Shown one piece after another: positions 36,467 through 44,281 of a DNA stretch of 64,000 nucleotides. The position numbers and the translations under genes are program-made. A model generated the notes under the pieces. That model saw nothing but the letters and a program-made list of their open reading frames with translations. It made no database searches and had not been told where the DNA came from. The stretch is from assembly GCA_934309145.1 (NCBI GenBank), contig CAKRCW010000002.1, positions 62,001-126,000 on the forward strand, given 5' to 3'. Each line of letters begins with the position of its first letter. The stretch's first letter is position 1. The stretch is from an uncultured Lachnospiraceae bacterium. Its GTDB lineage: Bacteria; Bacillota; Clostridia; Lachnospirales; Lachnospiraceae.

Positions 36467-37223
36467 GACGTAAGCCCTCCTCTCCTATAAGATTCATAAA
36501 TACCTCACGGAGATTTCTGCCATCAGTATCATTCTGCAAAGCTTCCACAGTTCCGGACTTAATTATTTTTCCGTTGTTCATCATAATTATCCGGTCACAC
36601 AAAATCTCTGCCTCTTCCATATAATGAGTGGAATAGAGCACCGTTTTTCCCTTGGCTCTTTCATTCTTCATAAATTGTATAATGGAATTACTGCTCACGA
36701 TATCAAGCCCAAGTGTTGGCTCGTCAAAAATATATATATCAGGATTATGAATAAGACATCTCGAGATAGATGCCCTCTGAGTCTGTCCTGTAGAAAGTTT
36801 TTCGATTCTATTATCTATAAAGGCGTCAAGTCCAAGCACATCTGATATATAGTCTACCCTCTCGCTGATTTCAGACTTAGTCATACCATATATGCTTCCC
36901 ATTACCTCTAGCAGCTCTCTTATGCTAAGTCTTCCGTAAAGCCTTGTGTTGCCGGACAGATATCCTATTCTTCTCTTTATCTCAAGCTTGTCGGATATCT
37001 CATTATCTGCATCCCTGTACAGCACCTCACCGGAGGTTGGCTCCATCAGGTGCCCAAGCATACGCAAAAGTGTCGTTTTACCTGCTCCATTAGGCCCGAT
37101 TATTCCAACAATCTCACCCTTATCTACACTGAGCGAGATATCATCTACAGCACGAAAAGACACCTTTTTATTGTGTTTTTCATTCTTCTCGAAGACCTTA
37201 ATTAAGTGATTTGCTATAAGCAT
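36459..37223 (-). CDS. ABC exporter ATPase (NatA/CcmA type)
   Basis: This 254-residue ATPase has Walker A GPNGAGKTT, the signature LSTGQTQRASISRCL, Walker B IYIFDEPTLGLD and the switch His in YSTHYMEEA. It belongs to the NatA branch that partners with ABC-2 permeases and drives the fused permease-protease encoded downstream. It starts 19 bases after the hydrolase-methyltransferase gene, so all three may be one transcript. Confidence 0.92.
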   Translation of the reverse strand: MLIANHLIKVFEKNEKHNKKVSFRAVDDISLSVDKGEIVGIIGPNGAGKTTLLRMLGHLMEPTSGEVLYRDADNEISDKLEIKRRIGYLSGNTRLYGRLSIRELLEVMGSIYGMTKSEISERVDYISDVLGLDAFIDNRIEKLSTGQTQRASISRCLIHNPDIYIFDEPTLGLDIVSSNSIIQFMKNERAKGKTVLYSTHYMEEAEILCDRIIMMNNGKIIKSGTVEALQNDTDGRNLREVFMNLIGEEGLRHE

Positions 37224-37242
37224 ACTGACAGCTCCTTATAAA

Positions 37243-38952
37243 TTACACCTTAACGACATATTCCTCATTTCCAAGCTTTACATGAATAATCCTGTGGTTA
37301 TACGTTATCTTGTTATACCATAAACCTATGTACGTTACAGGTTTGAGCTTCTTAAGCTTGCCAATATATTTTGTGACAGGTTCTTCACCCATAACATGGT
37401 AGTCAGACCTCCATGCACCAAACATCTTCTGTGCATCATCAACCGAAAGCTTAAGCTTACGTTTCTTACCTATATAAGACCTTCTGATATGGTTGTCCCA
37501 GAATACTGCACCACTTGTAGATGCCGTGAATACAAGCTCAGAGCCAGGGAATTTGTTAAGCAATATCTCAACTAAGCTCTTAACCTGCTGCTTACTCATA
37601 TACGAAAATGCGTCCTGACACACAAACATAACTCCATGGTCTCTGACACAATTTATATCCTCAACCCATGAAAAATCCATAAGACTTCGTCCGACAGTCT
37701 TTTCCCTCTCCCTCTCACCATATAACGCCCTTCTTACAGACATAATATTGTGAGTATCTACGTTATACCACTGTATTCTTCCATTATCCATACTTGCAAA
37801 TGTATTCTCCAGTCTGCATCCAATACAAACTATAGTGCAATTAGGGTACTGAAGGATAAATTTTTTAATCTTACTTTCACACGCAACAGTATTAGCCATA
37901 AGAATAAGATTCTTATACTCACTCATCCTTACAATTACCTTGCTAAAGTCAAACTTTTTATCCTGTATAAATTTTGCATCCCACTCATCCTGTATAACAT
38001 CAGGATGCTTCTTCGCCCAGTCGCATCTCATCTTTATGGGATATAATTCTCTTAATGAATTCTTATAATCGCAATTAATAACATCCTTAAGATAGCCATA
38101 AGCATTGGCACTTTCATAGCTTTTTGAATATATCATAAAGTCATGACACTCATTCTCAAACTCAAAGAATCTTACATTAACGCCCTGTGCCTTTGCCTTG
38201 TTATAGAACTCTCTTGAATAACAATTAAGCATATCGTCCACGCCTGAAAACAAAACTACATCATCGCACAAATCTGTATAATCCTCATAATACGGACTCG
38301 TATATTCAGTTTTAGCTGCATAATCCTTAACCCAGTATTCGTTAAGGAACTGCTTAACACCATCTGTAAAAAAGAGATTGTTTTCCCTATGATCGGCAAG
38401 GTGCATTCTAAGCTCCATATCATAGTCAAAAAACTCTGTATCAAGTGCAGATGAAAGCAATACCAACTGGTCTGGCTTTCGCAAGCCCTCCTTCCACGCA
38501 ACAATGGCAAGCGAAAGTGCAAGTCCGGCTCCGCTTGAATCTCCCATAAGCACAACCTTTTCCACATCAAAGCTCTTAGTTATATTGCCATATGCTCTCT
38601 GCAATACATCAAAGGTCTCACGGCAGCAATGCTCAGGTGCAACGGGATACATAGGAACAAAAAGTGCTGTATTTGTATCCTCTGACAATCTTGTGATAAA
38701 ATTCCACTGTTCATCATCAATATAATTACACATACTGCTACCATACAGATACACAATATAAGTTCCATTAAATCCATTCTTCGGAATCATACGATAACAT
38801 GTACAGCCACCTTCTTTTATCTCATCAATATCAAAGTTCTTATAAATGTATGCCGGCAGCTTTACAGCTGTCTTTCTGTGGACTTTCTCTATGTATTCCT
38901 TTAACTCCCTGCTATTTAATTTTGTAAGCTTTGCATATTTGTTTTTTTTCAT
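37243..38952 (-). CDS. Fusion of an HSL-type esterase and an LCM-type methyltransferase
   Basis: This 569-residue soluble protein has two domains. Residues 30-295 are an alpha/beta hydrolase of the hormone-sensitive-lipase/acetyl-hydrolase group: PVAPEH, nucleophile elbow GDSSGAG (Ser139), Asp near 239 (SGVDDML) and His270 (NECHDF). Residues 345-569 resemble leucine-carboxyl-methyltransferase/TcmP-type SAM enzymes: IVCIGCRLENTFASM, WYNVDTHNIMSVR, FVCQDAFSYM. The classic HGGG oxyanion motif reads YGSSM. The two activities (ester hydrolysis, O-methylation) may act on one substrate. It lies directly upstream of the NatA/NatB exporter. The substrate is unknown. Confidence 0.78.
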   Translation of the reverse strand: MKKNKYAKLTKLNSRELKEYIEKVHRKTAVKLPAYIYKNFDIDEIKEGGCTCYRMIPKNGFNGTYIVYLYGSSMCNYIDDEQWNFITRLSEDTNTALFVPMYPVAPEHCCRETFDVLQRAYGNITKSFDVEKVVLMGDSSGAGLALSLAIVAWKEGLRKPDQLVLLSSALDTEFFDYDMELRMHLADHRENNLFFTDGVKQFLNEYWVKDYAAKTEYTSPYYEDYTDLCDDVVLFSGVDDMLNCYSREFYNKAKAQGVNVRFFEFENECHDFMIYSKSYESANAYGYLKDVINCDYKNSLRELYPIKMRCDWAKKHPDVIQDEWDAKFIQDKKFDFSKVIVRMSEYKNLILMANTVACESKIKKFILQYPNCTIVCIGCRLENTFASMDNGRIQWYNVDTHNIMSVRRALYGEREREKTVGRSLMDFSWVEDINCVRDHGVMFVCQDAFSYMSKQQVKSLVEILLNKFPGSELVFTASTSGAVFWDNHIRRSYIGKKRKLKLSVDDAQKMFGAWRSDYHVMGEEPVTKYIGKLKKLKPVTYIGLWYNKITYNHRIIHVKLGNEEYVVKV

Positions 38953-39019
38953 GTGATACTCCGCACTTTTATAGATATGTAGATTATATCAAATATTTTC
39001 GATTATGGCAAAAGAAAAA

Positions 39020-39040
39020 GGAGTTACCTAACGCAACTCC
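39020..39040 (-). terminator. Terminator of the tRNA-Leu gene
   Basis: On the minus strand GGAGTT, a 9-base loop and AACTCC are followed by TTTTTCTTTT, 12 bases after the tRNA. Confidence 0.85.
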
Positions 39041-39051
39041 CTTTATTTTAG

Positions 39052-39135
39052 TGCAGTTGATGGGACTTGAACCCACACCCACGTAAGTGGACATGAACCT
39101 GAATCATGCGCGTATGCCAATTCCGCCACAACTGC
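39052..39135 (-). tRNA. tRNA-Leu (CAG)
   Basis: The minus strand folds into a long-variable-arm tRNA. The acceptor arm is GCAGTTG/CAACTGC, the D arm has GGAATTGGCATAC, the anticodon stem is CATGA/TCATG with loop TTCAGGT (anticodon CAG, reading CTG codons), and the T arm has GGGTTCAAGTCCC. The discriminator base is A; CCA is not encoded. Confidence 0.95.
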
Positions 39136-39190
39136 TCACACCATAGCATGATATCATTTATCCCATTTAATGTCAATCACTAACTTCCAG

Positions 39191-40324
39191 CTACTCGGCA
39201 TCACCCGAAGTAGCGTCTGTACTACTTGCATCTTCACTTTCCGCATCTGTATCTGTAGCAACTGTAGGAACACCATTATCAAGAAGGAAATCCACAACCT
39301 TCTCAGCCAATGTGTAATATGCCACATCTTCATCTGTGTAATACTTGTCAAAATCAGCCTCACTTGTAAGTCCGCTCGATGTAAGCATTTCTGCCTTATA
39401 CGCTTTTATCTCATCCTTGCTTACTGTTATCCCCTCAGCTTTAGCTATTGCACAGACTACAATTTTTTCCTTCATGTAGTCCTCTACCAAACCTGATACA
39501 TAATTTCTGAATGCTTCCTCATCGTAACCATATCTTGCAGACACATAGGTTGCAAGATCATAACCATACTGATCTGCTTCCTTCTGTACTCTATCTATTG
39601 TTTCGTCAACAAGCTCCTCCATCTCCTGCTCAGGATATCTTGTAATACTCGCATTATTAACAACTATCTGCATTATTGCACTCTTGTTATATTTGTCATC
39701 TGACTCGGCATACTGATTAACCAAGTCCTCTCTTACTGACTTCTCATAATCTTCTATGCTGTCAGCGTCTGTGTTAGAAGCAACAAATGCATCTGTATAC
39801 TCCGGAAGAGTTTGTCTTGTTATTGAATTAATTGTTATCTCAAATGTTGCCGGCTTTCCTGCCAGGTCAGGATTGGCAGAATATTCATCAGGGAAAGTTG
39901 CCACTATATCAAATGTCTCACCTACATCATGTCCAACAATCTGCTCCTCAAAGCCATCTATCATTGTATTCGAGCCAAGTTTCAGTGAATAATTCTCTCC
40001 TGTATCAAACGAATCCTTCTTACCAACAAGCGTACCAACATAATTAATGCTTACTGTATCACCATTCTCAGCGGTACCACTTGTCAGAGTCTCAGATGTT
40101 GCATACTTAGAAAGCATGCTGTTAACCTCGTTTTGCACCATATCATCTGTTATCTCTGTCTTAGTCTCAACATACTCTATATTCTTGTATTCTCCAAGCT
40201 CACACATACCATAGTATTTATCGACTATGTCGGAAACCTTAACCTTGTTACCACATCCGCCAAGCATCATCATGCTTGCTGTAAGTGCCAAGCCAATACT
40301 TAATTTTTTAAACCTTTTACTCAT
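39191..40324 (-). CDS. Trigger-factor-like FKBP lipoprotein
   Basis: This 377-residue protein has a lipoprotein signal (lipobox LGGC, Cys about residue 24), a trigger-factor-like N-terminal arm, an FKBP-type prolyl isomerase domain (about residues 85-170, GDTVSINYVGTLVGK, MIDGFEEQIVGHDVGE) and a trigger-factor C-terminal helical domain, then a Thr/Asp/Ser-rich tail. It lacks the ribosome-binding domain of true trigger factor. It should help fold exported proteins at the outer face of the membrane. Three ATAACTTA repeats lie in its leader. Confidence 0.88.
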   Translation of the reverse strand: MSKRFKKLSIGLALTASMMMLGGCGNKVKVSDIVDKYYGMCELGEYKNIEYVETKTEITDDMVQNEVNSMLSKYATSETLTSGTAENGDTVSINYVGTLVGKKDSFDTGENYSLKLGSNTMIDGFEEQIVGHDVGETFDIVATFPDEYSANPDLAGKPATFEITINSITRQTLPEYTDAFVASNTDADSIEDYEKSVREDLVNQYAESDDKYNKSAIMQIVVNNASITRYPEQEMEELVDETIDRVQKEADQYGYDLATYVSARYGYDEEAFRNYVSGLVEDYMKEKIVVCAIAKAEGITVSKDEIKAYKAEMLTSSGLTSEADFDKYYTDEDVAYYTLAEKVVDFLLDNGVPTVATDTDAESEDASSTDATSGDAE

Positions 40325-40340
40325 AATTTTTTCCTTCCAT

Positions 40341-40370
40341 ATAACTTACAATAACTTACACAATAACTTA
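40341..40370. repeat. Three ATAACTTA direct repeats before the FKBP lipoprotein gene
   Basis: ATAACTTA occurs at 40341, 40351 and 40363, roughly one helical turn apart, between the divergent FKBP lipoprotein and nrdD genes. They may be binding sites for a regulator. No clear promoter for the lipoprotein gene is seen nearby. Confidence 0.4.
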
Positions 40371-40475
40371 TCTGTCCACAAATAATCCATCATGAGACAG
40401 CTACTAGATTTTTATATCATACTTTTTTGAAAAAATAAAGACGCAAATCAATATTTCACACAGAAAACACAGCAA

Positions 40476-40522
40476 TTCCTATATATTGTGTTTTTTTATT
40501 AATCTTTTACAATATTTAGTTG
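40476..40522. promoter_or_regulatory. Tandem NrdR boxes upstream of nrdD
   Basis: Two 16-base sequences fit the NrdR consensus ACACwATATATwGTGT: TTCCTATATATTGTGT at 40476 (13 of 16) and TTACAATATTTAGTTG at 40507 (11 of 16). Their starts are 31 bases apart, the usual three-turn spacing of NrdR sites. The second overlaps the -35 of the promoter, as expected for repression when dATP is plentiful. No nrdR gene is in the window. Confidence 0.7.
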
Positions 40523-40548
40523 CTAAACAGATTCTATAATGCTATAAT
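40520..40548 (+). promoter_or_regulatory. Sigma-70 promoter of the nrdD-nrdG-dut operon
   Basis: TTGCTA (40520-40525) and TATAAT (40543-40548) are 17 bases apart, 51 bases upstream of the nrdD start. Confidence 0.7.
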
Positions 40549-40599
40549 ATCAAATCGTGGGGATACACCTTGCAACTATACCATAGCAGGAGAAGAGAT

Positions 40600-42726
40600 A
40601 TGAAAGTTATTAAACGAGACGGTCACACCGTGAATTATGACCGGGCAAAAATCATTACAGCCATCAAGAAGGCTAATGCCGAGGTAGAACCGGCAGAAAA
40701 AATTTCAGAAGATAAAATCGAGGAAATCGTTGAGGGTATAGAATCTAAAAATCGCTCGAGAATGCTCGTTGAAGATATTCAGGATATTATTGAGCAGCGT
40801 CTTATGAACGAAAGAAAATTCGTTCTTGCCAAAACCTATATCATATACCGTTACACCAGAGAGCTGGTTCGTAAGGCAAACACAACAGACGATTCCATTT
40901 TAAGTCTTATCAAAAACAGAAACAAAGACGTAATGGAAGAAAATTCAAACAAAAATGCAACAGTTGCTTCAACACAGCGTGACCTGATTGCAGGAGAAGT
41001 ATCAAAAGATCTTACAAAACGTGTACTTTTACCTGAGAAAATTTCAAAGGCTCACGAAGAAGGTGTTCTGCATTTCCATGATGCAGACTATTTTTTACAG
41101 CCAATCTTCAACTGCTGTCTTATAAACATAGGCGATATGCTTGACAACGGCACTGTCATGAACGGAAAGCTTATTGAGAGTCCTAAGAGCTTTCAGGTTG
41201 CGTGTACAGTCATGACACAGATTATTTCATCTGTTGCAAGCAGCCAGTATGGTGGTCAGTCAGTCGACATAAGACATCTTGGAAAGTACCTGCGAAAGAG
41301 CTACAGAAAATATAAAGACAAGCTTGTTGCTGATTTTGGCGATAAAGTTGACGATGAGATATTAGAGAAAATGGCTAAGGAGCGTCTTAACGATGAGCTT
41401 CGTTCAGGTGTACAGACTATTCAATATCAGATTAATACTCTGATGACAACAAATGGTCAGTCACCATTCGTAACACTTTTCCTTAACCTTGATCCTAACG
41501 ACGAATATGTTGAGGAAAATGCAACTATTATAGAAGAGATTCTCCGCCAGAGACTTGAGGGAATCAAAAATGAGAAAGGTGTATATGTGACACCAGCATT
41601 CCCTAAGCTTATATATGTTCTTGATGAGCATAACTGCTTAAAGGGAGGCAAATATGATTATATAACCAAGCTTGCAGTTAAATGCTCTGCTAAGCGTTTA
41701 TATCCTGACTATATCTCAGCGAAGAAAATGCGTGAGAATTATGAGGGCAATGTATTTTCATGTATGGGTTGTCGTTCATTCCTCTCTCCATGGAAGGATG
41801 AGGATGGCAACTATAAGTGGGAAGGTCGTTTCAATCAGGGTGTTGTAAGTCTTAACCTTCCACAGATTGGAATTATTGCCAAGGGGGACGAGGAAAAGTT
41901 CTGGAAATTATTAGACGAGAGACTTGACCTCTGCTTTGAAGCTCTTATGTGCCGTCATCGTGCTTTACTTGGTGTGACATCAGATGTAAGCCCTGTTCAT
42001 TGGCAGTATGGAGCAATCGCAAGACTTAAGAAGGGTGAGAAAATAGACAAGCTACTCAAGGACGGCTACTCAACCATCTCACTCGGATATATTGGTTTAT
42101 ACGAGCTTACCAAATTAATGAAGGGCGTAAGCCATACAGAGCCAGAGGGTGAGGAATTCGCACTCAAAGTCATGAAGAGACTTCGTGCAGCCTGCGACCA
42201 GTGGAAGGAAGAGACCGGTCTTGGATTTGGTCTGTATGGTACTCCAGCCGAGTCGCTCTGCTATAGATTTGCAAGAATTGACCAGGAACGTTTCGGAACT
42301 ATACCTGATGTTACAGATAAGGGTTATTACACTAACTCATATCATGTAGACGTTCGCGAGAAGATTGATGCATTTAGCAAATTCAGATTCGAGAGCCAGT
42401 TCCAGACAATCTCATCCGGTGGTGCTATCTCATATGTAGAGATTCCTAATATGAGACACAACTTAGAGGCACTTGAAGAAGTTGTAAGATTTATATACGA
42501 CAACATTCAGTATGCAGAGTTTAATACCAAGTCAGATTATTGTCATGTATGCGACTATGATGGCGAGATAATCATCAACGACGATAACGAGTGGGAATGT
42601 CCACAGTGTGGAAACAAGGATCATTCTAAGATGAATGTAACAAGACGTACATGTGGCTACCTCGGAGAGAACTTCTGGAATGTCGGAAAAACTAAGGAGA
42701 TTAAAGCAAGAGTACTACATCTTTAA
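40600..42726 (+). CDS. nrdD: Anaerobic ribonucleoside-triphosphate reductase
   Basis: This 708-residue glycyl-radical enzyme reduces NTPs to dNTPs without oxygen. An N-terminal ATP-cone (VIKRDGHTVNYDRAKII) gives allosteric control. The catalytic domain follows, with a C-terminal Zn site (CHVCDYDG and CPQCGN) and the glycyl-radical loop RRTCGYLGENFW. I chose the ATG at 40600 with AGGAG upstream. NrdG, encoded 33 bases downstream, installs the radical. The operon ends with dut, giving a dNTP-supply unit. Confidence 0.97.
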   Translation: MKVIKRDGHTVNYDRAKIITAIKKANAEVEPAEKISEDKIEEIVEGIESKNRSRMLVEDIQDIIEQRLMNERKFVLAKTYIIYRYTRELVRKANTTDDSILSLIKNRNKDVMEENSNKNATVASTQRDLIAGEVSKDLTKRVLLPEKISKAHEEGVLHFHDADYFLQPIFNCCLINIGDMLDNGTVMNGKLIESPKSFQVACTVMTQIISSVASSQYGGQSVDIRHLGKYLRKSYRKYKDKLVADFGDKVDDEILEKMAKERLNDELRSGVQTIQYQINTLMTTNGQSPFVTLFLNLDPNDEYVEENATIIEEILRQRLEGIKNEKGVYVTPAFPKLIYVLDEHNCLKGGKYDYITKLAVKCSAKRLYPDYISAKKMRENYEGNVFSCMGCRSFLSPWKDEDGNYKWEGRFNQGVVSLNLPQIGIIAKGDEEKFWKLLDERLDLCFEALMCRHRALLGVTSDVSPVHWQYGAIARLKKGEKIDKLLKDGYSTISLGYIGLYELTKLMKGVSHTEPEGEEFALKVMKRLRAACDQWKEETGLGFGLYGTPAESLCYRFARIDQERFGTIPDVTDKGYYTNSYHVDVREKIDAFSKFRFESQFQTISSGGAISYVEIPNMRHNLEALEEVVRFIYDNIQYAEFNTKSDYCHVCDYDGEIIINDDNEWECPQCGNKDHSKMNVTRRTCGYLGENFWNVGKTKEIKARVLHL

Positions 42727-42759
42727 TTAGTACTTTGGTTAATCGAAAGGGAATTTATT

Positions 42760-43293
42760 ATGAATTATGGTGATATAAAGCGGATTGACGTGGCTAACGG
42801 TCCCGGAGTCCGCGTTTCCCTATTTGTCTCTGGCTGCACCCACCATTGTAAAGGATGCTTCAATCAGGAGACTTGGGATTTTAATTTTGGAAAAGAATTT
42901 ACTGAAAACGAAATAGATACAATAATGGAATATCTTAAGCCTGATTATATAAAAGGTCTTTCTCTACTCGGAGGCGAGCCTTTTGAATATGCTAACCAGC
43001 AGGGATTACTCCCACTTCTCCGCAGATTCAAGGCACTTTATCCAGATAAAGACGTATGGTGTTATACGGGCTATGATTTTGAAAAGGATATCCTTGACAA
43101 GATGATGCTCAACTGGGCAGAAACCAGAGAGCTGATTAAGTATATCAATATTCTGGTTGATGGTGAATTTATGGAGGACAGAAAAGATTTGTCTCTTCGT
43201 TTCAGAGGCTCTGACAACCAGAGAATCATAGATGTTCCAAAATCACTTCAAGAAAAAAAGGTTATCCTATGGGATCAGAAAGGAAATATATAA
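42760..43293 (+). CDS. nrdG: Anaerobic ribonucleotide reductase activating enzyme
   Basis: This 177-residue radical SAM enzyme forms the glycyl radical on NrdD. The cluster motif CTHHCKGC (CxxxCxxC) is at about residues 26-33 and the SAM-binding LSLLGGEPFEY follows. Length is normal. Its stop codon overlaps the dut start (TAATG). Confidence 0.96.
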   Translation: MNYGDIKRIDVANGPGVRVSLFVSGCTHHCKGCFNQETWDFNFGKEFTENEIDTIMEYLKPDYIKGLSLLGGEPFEYANQQGLLPLLRRFKALYPDKDVWCYTGYDFEKDILDKMMLNWAETRELIKYINILVDGEFMEDRKDLSLRFRGSDNQRIIDVPKSLQEKKVILWDQKGNI

Positions 43294-43742
43294 TGGTTAC
43301 TTCTCTACCTGTAAAAGTAAAAAAGTTAAACGAAAATGCTATACTTCCAACCTATGGTTCATCAAATGCTGCCGGAGCTGACCTTTATGCCTGCCTTGCA
43401 GAACCACTTGTATTAGAGCCGGGTCAGACCTTCTTAGTTCCTACAGGGCTTTCAATGGAGCTTCCTGAAGGATATGCAGGACTTATATATGCCAGAAGCG
43501 GTCTCGCAACAAAAAAAGGACTCGCTCCAGCAAACAAAGTCGGAGTTGTAGACTCTGATTACCGTGGCGAGTTCCTCGTTCCATTACACAATCATTCAAA
43601 TGTAGCAGCTACTATAGAACCAAACGAGAGAATTGCCCAGCTCATAATCACACCATATATAGTTGGTGCATTTGAGGTTGCCGAAAGCTTAGATGATACC
43701 AAGCGTGGTGCAGGCGGATTTGGTTCAACCGGAAGTCATTAA
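43293..43742 (+). CDS. dut: dUTP diphosphatase
   Basis: This 149-residue trimeric dUTPase hydrolyses dUTP to dUMP and PPi. All five motifs are visible: AAGADLYA, ARSGLATKKG, GVVDSDYRGE, ERIAQLI and the C-terminal RGAGGFGSTG. The ATG at 43293 overlaps the nrdG stop and has AGAAAGGA upstream; a longer frame from 43269 lies inside nrdG. Pairing with NrdD/NrdG suggests control of nucleotide pools. Confidence 0.95.
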   Translation: MVTSLPVKVKKLNENAILPTYGSSNAAGADLYACLAEPLVLEPGQTFLVPTGLSMELPEGYAGLIYARSGLATKKGLAPANKVGVVDSDYRGEFLVPLHNHSNVAATIEPNERIAQLIITPYIVGAFEVAESLDDTKRGAGGFGSTGSH

Positions 43743-43749
43743 TTAAATA

Positions 43750-44268
43750 CTAATTATTACTGCGTGTCCGAAGTTTATTTTTCTTAAGATAACTATGCAA
43801 TACCCATTTTTCAGGAATACGTTTAAGAACAATCTGTATCTCCTCGTGTTTTGCAATAGGCTTAACTAAAATGCTTCGGACACCTGCATTATTAGCCCCC
43901 CACACATCTGTAAATATCTGGTCTCCGACAAACAGAGTATTTGATTTGTCAGTTCCCATAAGAGACATCGCATTTACATATCCCTTTGCCGATGGCTTTC
44001 CAGCCTTATAGATATAATAGGCTCCAAACTCCTCATTGAAGCTTGATACCCTCTCCTCATCATTGTTTGATAAAAAGCATATCTTATATCCTATATCCTT
44101 AAGCTTATTAAGCAACTTTCTTGCACGTTCATCCGGTGGCGCATCATGCTCCACAAGTGTATTATCTATATCAAATATTACTGCACGATATCCCATATGG
44201 TAATATTTTCCAAAGTCAATAGAATATGTTGAATCATAATATTCTCTCGGATAAAATCTTCTAAACAT
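43750..44268 (-). CDS. YqeG-family HAD phosphatase
   Basis: This 172-residue HAD superfamily IIIA protein starts FRRFYPREYYDS, typical of YqeG, with the catalytic motif IFDIDNTLVEHD (D-x-D-x-T), motif II in FLSNNDEE, the Lys in KPSAKGY and GDQIFTDVWGAN. It is probably a phosphatase; related enzymes include phosphatidylglycerophosphate phosphatases, but the substrate is not proven. The ATG at 44268 has AGGAGG upstream. It follows uvrC by 13 bases. Confidence 0.88.
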   Translation of the reverse strand: MFRRFYPREYYDSTYSIDFGKYYHMGYRAVIFDIDNTLVEHDAPPDERARKLLNKLKDIGYKICFLSNNDEERVSSFNEEFGAYYIYKAGKPSAKGYVNAMSLMGTDKSNTLFVGDQIFTDVWGANNAGVRSILVKPIAKHEEIQIVLKRIPEKWVLHSYLKKNKLRTRSNN

Positions 44269-44281
44269 ACTGTCCCTCCTG

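Noticed and set aside
39052..39135. tRNA-Leu as an integration site of a mobile element
   Set aside because: No integrase, no repeated tRNA 3' end and normal chromosomal genes on both sides.
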